Shown: positions 32,858-43,128 of the stretch, piece by piece
How the letters are laid out: each line of letters begins with the position of its first letter
Position numbering within the stretch: position 1 is the first letter of the stretch
Source: Owenia fusiformis
Taxonomy: Eukaryota > Annelida > Polychaeta > Sabellida > Oweniidae
Assembly (NCBI GenBank): GCA_903813345.2
Contig: CAIIXF020000001.1
Location: 25,407,915 to 25,471,914 of the forward strand
Length of the DNA: 64,000 nt
Reading direction: 5' to 3'
The notes under the pieces: model-generated
What the model saw: the letters and a program-made list of their open reading frames with translations, nothing else
Databases searched by the model: none
What the model was told of the DNA's origin: nothing
Translations under genes and position numbers: made by a program

Positions 32858-33787
32858 GCTATCTACAGTAGAGGTGATACTCGCTATCACTAATGCTATC
32901 AAACTCTTTGCCCCGATCACTCGACGTACATCTATCTTCATGATTACGATCTTGCTAAAATAAAGACATTTTGTTTCGAGAACACCACAAAATAGAGGTC
33001 GCAACCAAAGTACACGTAAAAACGTGAACACCCGTATTTCACAATGGGATTCAAAACAAAAAGTATGTATAATCTAACCGATGTAATATCAATGTAAAAA
33101 AGATGTAGGTATTAAACCCACTGTTCAGAAACAAATGGCAGATATACTTAATTTAAAAACATCAAAAAAATAATAAGTGAGATGGTTGAAAAAACATACG
33201 TACTAATGCATTTTTCTATTTAGTGAGTTTATATTTTTATGCAAAATCGAGTCGTTTCTAAATCGACATGGGTTTACACAAAACAGTCGTTTGTTTCGTG
33301 GATTACAATCTGAAAACTTACGTGTGCCTTTTCGCTGATGGTCCAATTAGGCAACATTGCAAAATCGCTGCCACAGGAGCATACCTATGTAATGCAATAC
33401 TATCCAATTAAAGTTAACACTCTATACACAAAGCCGTGTGTCTTCAATTAAATAGTTCTAAACTGTTCAACAGATGGATTTGATAGATATATAGACAATG
33501 AAAAAGCCATGTACCATCAATTTAAAAAAAATAAAGTCTCCTTTACACCGTACCTTTCAGTCATCCAACTTTTCCCCAAAAGGTTGTTCTTATCTTTGAT
33601 CAGGCCTTGGATCTGTTACCGAACTATGGACTAAAGTTCGATATATAACTCTGAGTTCTTTAAATAGAATAATATATCAAAACGGATTAATGCCCAAATC
33701 ACCTTACAGCCAGCTACCCATTGTAATTTGTAAATATATTTGGGATTTAAGTCCATGGTAATCCGTTACCCCTTTCTGAATTGCTAT
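32858..33787. other. No gene recognised
   Basis: AT-rich sequence. The minus-strand ORF 32837-33031 begins in the transposon end and has no domain. Confidence 0.5.
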
Positions 33788-33792
33788 TCAAT

Positions 33793-35437
33793 CACGGGGG
33801 ATAAGCAAAACGAGGGCGAAGCCACGGACTGCAACTCGCGTAACTTTACACCGCAGCCCAGCGCCAAAATGGAGGGACATCCGGCAGTGCCTTCTGCTTC
33901 TTCCGACGAAATAGAGAAATCCATGTATTTTAAATGCTATCGTAGTGTCTAATCGGTGACCAAGATATTACTCTGTATCTACTGTTGGTCTGTAGATAAG
34001 AAAATAAGCAGTTGTCCAGATCAAGCTAAAACAGTAGCAAAGTTCTGATTTTACCTGTAAAATATGTGCATATTATTTAATTTACTATACATTTGAAAGG
34101 AGTTTTAACACGTTTCTGATATCTAAGGGTTAGTTGAGGCTCCGAGTATAATTCGTGAAAATGATTTGATGTTCATGAGGATCGAAAATTAGATTCAAAC
34201 TGCGCATTCATAGTGGACGCAGTCCAGTAAACAAAGCTATTTCAACAACGCAACACAGCCTCCATTGATATTCTAAGTAACGCAGTCCAGCCGCGAACAC
34301 GAAATAAATAAGATAGTGTAAACTATATTCCTACGCTATTATTGTTTCAGGAAAAGAAAGTCAGCATCCAGATTATCATTCAAAGTTACGTTGATTAACA
34401 TATATATATTACCTGAATCAATGTCCCAAATTGCTATATTGTATCGTTTAAGACCTAGAAATATGGCAATTCAATAGCGTATTTGGCAGAACAGTCGAGC
34501 GCAAGATGACAACGTAATATGTTTATTACAAACCAATTTGTGGATAGGGTTAAATATATAGATAATTGGATAGTGGTGAGGCTTTTTATAAGAAGTAGAA
34601 ATGCGAAACAATGAACTTTTTGATGATGCCATAAAAGCTGTTGGGGAAGGGTACATTAACTAGTATTTAAGATATCAGGAAAATATCAAATAATTGGAGA
34701 GTTGTAATTTTGGATGATCTTTCCAACAGTCCATCAATATTGCTAGCTACCATAAATTCATGATTTCAGCTGTGTTTGACAGCTTGTATATATTTGCAGA
34801 ATGGATTGAGACACGATGTAGGTCTATTAAAATAGCCCTTTATATTCAATTTTGTCCAAAGTTGCTCCATTTCGGCCACACCTGTACACACATTGTGCTA
34901 TCTACCTTTGGCTGTGATTGCGTTCAGCTTCAGATATAAATCAAAACTGAGTCGCGGACTGCGTTGGGCAGATGGATGGACTGCGACTATTATAAATTCC
35001 AATTTTCTATGTAATTGTACGCTTTCCGCTTACCAAATATCACACGAAGATGTAATTGTAACAACAGAACATGAATAATTATATTAATTCGATGTCATTT
35101 CTGATTCCTTTGTTTAAATCGGTATATTAGGGACAAATATTGACAAAATTACATTTTTTGTGGCAGATTTCGAATTCATTTGTGTTCATGCTAAACTATT
35201 GGCCAGCCGAGCACCAAGAATGCCATTGCAGATGGAGTATGAATATGTTGATCACCGACTGGAACATACTAGCTATTCTGTAGAATATCCAAACCAATAA
35301 TCTACCCCAAATCCTAACATGCCTTCCAAATTAAGTTTGGACTTACCGCCATTGTTCAGCTATAATGCGTTGTAACCTCGTTTTGAATTACGCGAGTCGC
35401 AGTCCGTGGCTTCGCCCTCGTTTTGCTTATCCCCGTG
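33793..35437. mobile_element. 1.6-kb non-autonomous DNA transposon with 5-bp TSD
   Basis: The left end CACGGGGGATAAGCAAAACG and the complement of the right end match over about 50 bp (through GAGGGCGAAGCCACGGACTG) with one base difference and one indel. TCAAT lies directly outside both ends (33788-33792 and 35438-35442), a good 5-bp target duplication. The interior repeats the words ACGCAGTCCAG and CGGACTGCG near 34218, 34274 and 34955. No transposase was found, only short ORFs without domains. Confidence 0.88.
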
Positions 35438-35619
35438 TCAATGTCATATAAAAGATTAATCGTTAATCTCGTCATTTTATGAAACTATATGATTTCTAAT
35501 ATAAGGTCATGTTACCATAATATTGCATTTACAATACAAAACACGTATAAATATTGCATCTCGGGTCTTTAGCTAGGTACGTTTTTCGGAGAACCTTTAT
35601 ATACTAAAATGCGACAGTC

Positions 35620-35960
35620 ACGAGTCTGGCTAAAGCGAGGGGTTTCTCACTCGATTATTTGAGCTCTTGGATGCACATATATCAGGCCCCATAGACTTCT
35701 AACAACGCAAACATCAGTTCTGAGATCGCCAACTACGTTCCTTGCGCTTGAACCACGATTCTCATGTCGCGACGAGAAATCTTTAGTCGCACACCACCAT
35801 TTCCTCGATCCCGAACATATTTCTCCACTCGCGAACAGAGATCCGTGCTCGTAATAGTGTATCCGGGTATCTGGGATTCCAATTGCAAGCAACAACAGGA
35901 GTCTGCTTGCAGTTTACATTGACTCTCATACCACACTACCCTTCCACGTGACCACGTTTA
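35620..35960. promoter_or_regulatory. CpG-rich patch, possible promoter or decayed exon
   Basis: CpG dinucleotides are far denser here than in the AT-rich surroundings (for example GTCGCGACGAG and CTCGATCCCGAAC). Two overlapping minus-strand ORFs (35647-35895, 35733-35936) lack known domains. It could be a CpG island for a minus-strand gene, or another GC-rich repeat. No TATA box or initiator was identified. Confidence 0.25.
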
Positions 35961-36950
35961 AAAGGGAAACAGGGTACAGTTAAGTTCCAAATGGAGGACG
36001 TGGGTTTAGTTCCATATTTCTGAACGTAAGATACATTTTACATTTATTTTTAGTGTTCTACCAGACATAAAATAGATTCATCAAGCAGTTTGTAGAGTAC
36101 GTGTATTGTTGGAAAAAAACAGATAGGCAAAGATAGAGAATAGTGGGCGCATTGAAGCAAAACTCGAAAGCAGTACAAGGTACATTTCAGTAAATCTATT
36201 GACGTACAGGGAGCGTATAAGTTTCACTTCGAAAATGTTACTTATTTTGACCATGGGCTTTCAACTAGACTCTAATTGAAAGTCCATGTTTTGAGATTGA
36301 TATGTAACAAAAAAAAGTTAACTGTTATTTAAACTGCGTGTCATTGTGTTATATGTAAATACATTTTCTAGTATGTTATTCAACTGTATTTTTGTGAACT
36401 AATTGTTTTTCTAAAATCTAAAGATGAATGAAAGTCGTCCCAGAAATGTATCTTAACTTTGCCGTTAGGCAGGACATAATTGTGAAACATTTTTCCTCTT
36501 GTCACAAAGAGAATAATGTTTGTTTTGAGGTGTCTGGTGGTGAGCGTTTCATGATTAAATGCATATGTCATATAAGACTACATTGATCTGGTAATAGTTT
36601 TCAGAGTTAAAAGTATGGGTTGAGCATAGTTGTAGTATTATGAATCCACTTCCTACAAATACATTAATTGTACAGCATTTTACATTGTACGCCCTTTGTC
36701 TGCATTCGTGCATCAATGTACTCAAATGAAACGTATCATTCCTTCTATTATTCATTATATTCTGGTTTTTGAATGTCAAATACAGCTCTACGTAACACTG
36801 GATTAGGATACCAAGCGCATAAGAAATAATGATTGGCACATGAACGTTGTTATTTTACTGGTCTGAAAATAAAGATTAGATCAATTACATTTAGTTGTTC
36901 AAAAATATACTATCACACTGTTTTGTTCAATATTGTATTCAATTTTGAAC
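35961..36950. other. No gene recognised; one hairpin
   Basis: AT-rich, with an imperfect hairpin at 36252-36288 whose arms (CATGGGCTTTCAA) match the perfect hairpin at 31051-31080. The minus-strand ORFs 36380-36571 and 36555-36839 have no recognisable domain. Confidence 0.5.
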
Positions 36951-37440
36951 AAAATACTCAATCGGCCGGGCGCCGTAGTGAAACTCAGAGCTAATGTGAC
37001 CAAGGCATAATAGTCCATGGTATGACTTCCGTATTTGAAGGATCCGTAGCATACTTTAGCGCAGCAACATTTGAAGCAATATTTATGGAGGTGCATATGT
37101 CTTGATTCTTTTAAAATACCATTTAGTGAAAAACCTCCGGCTTTCGGGTCGAAAAATGTCTTTCATCAGAAGGGGTCAAAAAACTAAAATATTTTGATTC
37201 GAACTTAATCAGAGCAAATGTGACCAAGGCATAATAGTCCATGGTATGACTTCCGTATTTGAAGGATCCGTAGCATACTATAGCGCAGCAACATTTGAAG
37301 CAATATTTATGGAGGTGCATATGTCTTGATTCTTTTAAAATACCATTTGGTGAAAAAACCTCCGGCTTTCGGGTCGAAAAATGTCTTTCATCAGGAGGGG
37401 TCAAAAAACGAAAATATTTTGATTCGAACTTTTATACAAT
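36950..37440. repeat. 224-bp tandem duplication carrying a Harbinger-type end
   Basis: A segment containing ATGTGACCAAGGCATAATAG at about 36995 recurs 224 bp later with few differences. The preceding 36958-36992 (CGGCCGGGCGCCGTAGTGAA) matches the right end of the element at 43129-45089. Each unit also has the palindrome-poor segment CCTCCGGCTTTCGGGTCGAA. Apparent ORFs on both strands come from the repeat. Confidence 0.75.
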
Positions 37441-37929
37441 TTATAAATCACAGACCGTTATTCTAAGCACAAGAACTATACTATAATTTTACTGTAGATG
37501 ACGGTGTTTAATTAGTGTAATTACGCAAATGTGTTTTTCAGATTTTGTTTGATTTTTCAAATATGATCCAAGCAGATTCAACAAAATTGTGTGGAATATT
37601 TAGGTAATTTATGATTGGGATTGTTAGTTTTCTTACCATTTAAAACACTTAATTGCCAGATGTTTTCCATTAGTCGGGTTTGAACAAGAGATAGTTCACA
37701 GAATATTTCAAAAATTTATAGAAGCAATCTTTAGGTGGTTTTCAAAACTTCATACCATCCTTTTGAGAACCTGAAGTGGCACCAAGCAATCCATTGACTG
37801 TTTCACCAAAAATCCAAGATGGCCGCCACAATGTATCGACAAATCACTAAAATTGACTAATTAACTTGTCAAAATCGTTAAATACTGGTCAAACATGACA
37901 TGCATTTAAAGTCACTAGATTATTTTTGT

Positions 37930-38085
37930 TTGAAAACTGGAGTCCCACAAGGCTCAACTTTATGTCCCCTACTTTTTTAGTCAAATGACTTTCATTGACC
38001 ATGGCATTTGTACATTGCAATGTATAGAAATCCATTTTTGTAACATGTGCGTGTTATTTGGATGATACGATACTGTTGTAAACTA
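37930..38085 (+). pseudogene. Relic reverse transcriptase fragment of another retroelement
   Basis: One frame reads TGVPQGSTLCPLLF, the conserved RT block usually written GVPQGS-x-L-x-P-LLF. About 110 bp later another frame reads CYLDDTILL, matching the catalytic YxDD block at the expected distance. A stop and frameshift separate them. It is not part of the LINE that begins at 38177, which carries its own RT motifs. Confidence 0.75.
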
Positions 38086-38176
38086 ATCATATGCCTAAAA
38101 GTATATATTGGATATAAATTATTTAATACTACATATTTTTATAGTTTAAACCACAAAATGAACAGGCGCTAGATCG

Positions 38177-41100
38177 ATGATGAATTTTAATATGCTATCT
38201 TTTAATGTTAGGGGCTTGGTGAATCAAAATAAACGGGATACGGTTATGAATTGGGTAAAAAGTAAAAACAAAGACATTACCTTTTTACAAGAAACCCACA
38301 GTACACACGAAATTGAAAATACATATAATAATAACTGGAAAGGTGATATATATTTTTCACATGGGTCCTCTAAAAGTAGAGGAGTAATGATATTAATAAA
38401 AGACTCTCTTGATATTAAGGTCAAACGACACATTTCTGATAAAAATGGGCGGTTTCTTATTTTAGACACTGAGATTCAAAATGAACGCTTTCTTTTGATA
38501 AATGTTTATGGGCCAACCATCGAACAAGAAAAACTTCCATTTTGGACTGAATTCGCGCGTAAGATAAACGATGACACTCATTTGATAATAGGCGGCGATT
38601 TCAATATCATATTCAGTGCAGATCTTGATAGATGTGGTGGAAATCATAAAGTTAATAAACAGATTATCAATTTTTTTGACACACTCATGCTTAATTTAGA
38701 CTTGGTCGATTTATGGCGTCTTAGAAACCCCAACAGAAAAAGATACACTTGGCGCCAGAAAAATCCTACAATAATGAGTAGGTTAGATTTGTGGCTGTGT
38801 TCAGATAACCTCCAACATAATGTTGAGAAGATTGATATAGATACAGGTATTAAGTCGGATCATTCTCCTATAGTCATTTATTTTAATAATATAAATAAAA
38901 AACCAGGCCCAAACCACTGGCGGTATAATAATAGCCTTTCAAATGACATTGATTTTAAACATGAACTTGGGCAAAATATTCCCAAATGGTTAAATGAAGT
39001 TACAGAAATTGAAGATCAAAGAGTTGTCTGGGATTTTATTAAATACAAAATACGACACTTTACCATTGCTTATTCAAAGAAGAGGGCAAAGGCTAGAAAG
39101 AAAAACAAATGTGACCTAGAAAACAAACTTAATACGCTACAGAGCAATTTAGATAAAAATCCAAATGACATAGAAATTAAAAATGCATACTACAAATGCC
39201 AATTAGAGCTTGAGACTCATTTTGACTATGTAACACAAGGTGAGAGAATTCGATCAAGATCTCAAGATTTTGTTGAAGGGGAGAAAGGCTCAAAATATTT
39301 TCTTCAACTAGAGAAACAAAATGCTGCAAAAAGTAACATAACACAATTAAAAAATGCAAATGGAGTAATATCTAAAGATTTTAAAATAATTCAAAATAAA
39401 ATCAAGGAATTTTATAAACAGCTTTATTCAAAATCAAAAGCAAATGTATATAATAAAAATGCAGATGTATTCTTAGAAAATAATAATATTCCTAAGCTAA
39501 CCGAGGAGGAAAAATTGTCTATGGAATGTCAAATCACAGAGCAAGAATGTTATAAAATTCTTCAAACTTTTAAAAATAATAAGTCCCCCGGAAGTGATGG
39601 TCTTACTATTGAATTTTATTCTACATTTTGGGAAAAGATAAAAACAACTTTTATGAATTCTATAGGTTTCACATTTAATAAAAAGGAAATGTCAGTTTCT
39701 CAGAGAGAAATCATTATGAAACTCATTCCGAAAAAAGGAAGAGATGTCATGTTTTTAAAAAACCAACGTCCGATTTCATTAATAAATGTGGATGCAAAAA
39801 TAATTTCCAAAGTTATGTGCAAGCGCATTGAATCTGTATTAGGCAAATTAATTAAATCAGATCAAGCAGCATTCATAAAAGAAAGACAAATGGCTGGCTG
39901 AAATTATAAGATTAATAGATGACATGATGTTTTATACAGAAGATGAGAATATAGGGGGCGCTTTTGTAGCTGTTGACTTTCTCAAGGCATTTGATTCTCT
40001 AAGCCACGATTTTTTAATAAAAGCTTTAGAAAAACTAAATTTCGGAGAATATGTTATTTCGTGGGTTAAAATATTGTATTGTAATATAACTGCCCAAGTT
40101 ATGAATTTGGGGTTCTGTGGGGAAAAATTTAAAATAGAAAAGGGAATTAAACAAGGTGATCCTTTATCACCAGTACTCTTCATCATTGCAGTAGAGTTTC
40201 TAGCCCAAAATATAAGAGATGATGCATTAATAAAAGGAATTCAAATTGGTAATAAAGAAATAAAACTGAGCATATATGCAGATGATATGACGTTGTTCGT
40301 TCGGGATAAAAACTCTATACTGCAGTCAATGAAAGTACTTGATAGCTTTGAAAAATGTAGTGGCCTTAAAACAAACTTAGACAAAACTGAGCTCTTTACA
40401 ATAGGAAGATTTAAAGATCAAATTTGGGACATTGAACACTTGAAACAAGTTCAAGAAATTAAAATTCTTGGAGTGTATTTTAATTATGATAGAAAGCTCA
40501 AAGCAGAGAAAAATTTTAGGTCGACAATTAATCACCTTAAGCAGGTATTGAGCCTATGGCAAAGTAGAAATTTGACAATTTTAGGTAAAATACAGATCGT
40601 AAAAACTTTTGGGCTGTCAAAATTTAGCTTTATTAGTTCAGTTATTGAAACAGATGATTGTTATGTAAAGGAAATAAACGGAATTGTTTTTAAATTTATT
40701 TGGAACGGAAATGACAAGATTAAAAGAAAAGCTCTTATTTCAACAATTAAAAAAGGAGGACTCAATATGAGCGACCTCAAAACCAAAATTCAAACCTCTC
40801 AATTAAGATGGGCCCAAAAGCTTTTAAAGGATACTAAAAAGGAATCACAATGGACAATTATTCCAAATCATTATCTCCATAAATATGGCGGGCTTTTACT
40901 TTTGCTAAACTGCAATTTTGACATAAATAAGCTAAATGCAATTAGCCCAAGATTTTATCATAATATTTTAAAGGCATATACGCTTATAAGGAGACCAAAG
41001 AAAAATGCATTGGATGAAATAATTTGGAATAATGAGAACATTGTCATCAGAAATAAATCAATATTTTGGAAGGAATTTTATGATAAAGGTTTTCTAAGAA

Positions 41101-41852
41101 TCAAAGATGTTATGCTTAATGGTATGGTTAAATCATGGAATCAGGTCAAAATGCAAACTGGACTTTCACACAATTATATGCTAAAATGGTTTGGCCTCAT
41201 TCAGGCAATACCATCAGATTGGTTAAGAGTACCGAATGGAAATATGAATGACCAGGTATCTCTAGATAATATAACAGTAATAAAAAGCGATACAGAAGTC
41301 AACTTTTTAAAATGTACATCTAGAGAATTTTATAAAATATTGCTGGAAGCTATTGCAGAATATCCAACAGCAAAACACACTTTATCAGATAAATATCATA
41401 TTGAAGAAGAAGATTGGTCATTTTACTATGAACACTTTCATAAAACCCTGACATATTCAAAACATAAGGCATTTCAATATAAGCTCTTAAACAATATTTT
41501 GTATACAAATAGTGAACTTTTTCAATACAAAATAACTCCTTCACCAATGTGTGAGTTTTCCCATGTGAACATAGAAACTTGTGACCACATCTTCTTTAAT
41601 TGTGATTATACCAAACAGTTTTGGAAGTCATTAATAGATAATACATTAAAAGATCTCGAAAACTTTTCTCTGCTTACAGTATTATTTGGTAGCCCAAAAT
41701 GGAGTGATTTTGAAAATATGGTAATTATTATAGGAAAGTACTACTTATATAATAAGAAAATGCAACAAGAGCCTCCAAATTATTACAACTTTAAGGCATA
41801 TTTAGATTATTGTTTAAAAATGAAAATAGATTTTAACAGTATGATGGTATGA
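38177..41852 (+). pseudogene. LINE ORF2: endonuclease and reverse transcriptase, one frame break
   Basis: The first part (38177-39901, 574 codons) holds the APE endonuclease with LSFNVRGL, FLQETH, GGDFNIIF, RLDLWL and SDHSPI, then the start of RT with KSPGSDGL, IPKKG, RPISLINVDAKI and AAFIKERQ. A frame break at about 39895-39901 ends it. The second part (39924-41852, 642 codons, another frame) continues RT with VDFLKAFDSLSH, GIKQGDPLSPVLF, the catalytic YADD (YADDMTLFV), GLKTNLDKTE and ILGVYF. It ends with a Cys/His motif, MCEFSHVN...ETCDHIFFNC. Catalytic residues are present in both parts, but the frame break separates them. An RNA intermediate is made and copied back into DNA in this family; this copy would not make a full protein. 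Confidence 0.9.
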
Positions 41853-41971
41853 GTGGAGAATGTGAATGAATGGGTAATGGAGTGACTTTTATAATTTTTC
41901 ACTTATATGTATACATTTTAAATTTGATGAATAAAAAAAAACAAAAAAGAAAAAAAACAAAAAAAAACATG
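38177..41971 (+). mobile_element. L1-like non-LTR retrotransposon (LINE) with A-rich tail
   Basis: An endonuclease plus reverse transcriptase gene is followed by an A-rich tail (41930-41971) preceded by an AATAAAAAA word. The architecture fits the L1/Tx1 group: N-terminal APE-type endonuclease, RT, C-terminal Cys-rich motif. No ORF1 was found upstream (37500-38176), so the element may be 5'-truncated or may lack it. It is nearly intact, with a single frame break, and so is fairly young. Confidence 0.9.
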
Positions 41972-41989
41972 TGCGTCTAGGACCTCATT

Positions 41990-43010
41990 TCACCTTGCAC
42001 TCACACTTGACCAATGCTTGGCATGCCTTAGCTGCTTGAGGAAAGCCTGTACATAGTGGCATCAGAAGGGACATGTCATACTGCCAGCCACATGTTGTGA
42101 ACTCGATAACCATTTTGGTTATGGCACCAAACTAAACTGCCTTGGTTCGCAAGTTAAGATTTTCTGTGCAAGGGCTCCTTTTGTTGGTAGTACTTTAATT
42201 TGTCAATGACTGTATGACCGTTACAGAACATTAGCCTTCGTGCTGCATTGATATATAGCTGCTGGTTGCTGGTTCGATCAAATACTAAACCAGTAAAATG
42301 TTCCAGGGACTGAATGACTTGAACTGACAAAGGCAGGTTTGTTGTAACCATTTGTGCCACTTGTAGAAAAGCTGGAGTAACTTCCTTGAACACATTCCAT
42401 AGATTGAAGGGCAGATTCTTAGCTATGGCCAAAGAATCGTGCAGTTCATATAATATAATTTAATACCTGTAATTTTTGAGAGGTCCGAAGGCAATCCAGA
42501 TTGACACCTATTGCACCCTAATGCTGCAGCCATGGCAAGAAAAAGGACATCAGTATCTCCACTTCTGATTATGAAGTATTTTCTACCCTCTGAGGTCATC
42601 TGTTTTATATGAACAAAGAGCCTAGTGTCAGCTTTTTCATGAGTACAAGGATCAATCATTGCTGTATCTGGCAATTGAGGAAAGCACTGAAGATATTCCC
42701 AAATAGTAGTTATCATTTGCTTTTCATTAACAACAACCTCAGACATAAAGTTGGCCAGGAATGCAAACAGCCTAGTCTGGTTCCATTGGTTGTTAGAAAG
42801 GCTGGCCAATTCTTTGGCATTTGTGCATCTCTGCATAAATCATCCTTCTTGCACCAGTGCCACAATAAATCCTTGTTAGGGACTTCTCACTGTTTTGTAG
42901 GTAAATGTAAACATTCCAGACAACATCTAATCTTAGGAATCACTGCAGATGATTCTTTGTTTTTTTCTCCCAAGACCACACCAACTATGCATGCAAGTGA
43001 ATCCTGAAGT
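41990..43010 (-). pseudogene. Transposon-associated gene fragment, HExADTR type
   Basis: Minus-strand frames contain TRLFAFLANFMSEVVV, THEKADTRLFVHIKQM, IIRSGDTDVLFLAMAAALG and, after a frameshift, LWNVFKEVTPAFLQ and an LYINAARR segment. Near 42010-42070 a final piece reads FPQAAKACQALVKCECK. The order HExADTR, DTDVL, EVTPAFL and a Cys-rich end matches a gene family widely repeated in invertebrate genomes and usually annotated as uncharacterised; I infer a mobile-element origin. Several frameshifts and stops show it is dead. The LINE inserted next to its 3' end. Confidence 0.65.
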
Positions 43011-43128
43011 CAAGGATCTGAGAAATGATTATGACCTTTTTGCCATTACTCTAGATTGCATGCCAATCAAGACACAATGACATGTTTTTCAAATATGAAA
43101 ACCATGAGTTCCCGCCATCCCTACCTAA

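Noticed and set aside
37130-37180. CTGATGA...CGAAA pattern on the minus strand resembling a hammerhead ribozyme core
   Set aside because: The intervening bases do not form a convincing stem II, and no stem I or III pairing could be drawn; the similar CTGAGAA...GAAA at about 26711-26735 departs from the core.
38041-41978. AACATGTGCGT on both sides of the LINE as a target duplication
   Set aside because: The left copy is followed directly by the CYLDD part of the older RT relic, which the right copy lacks, so the 5' junction cannot be there unless the relic match is accidental.
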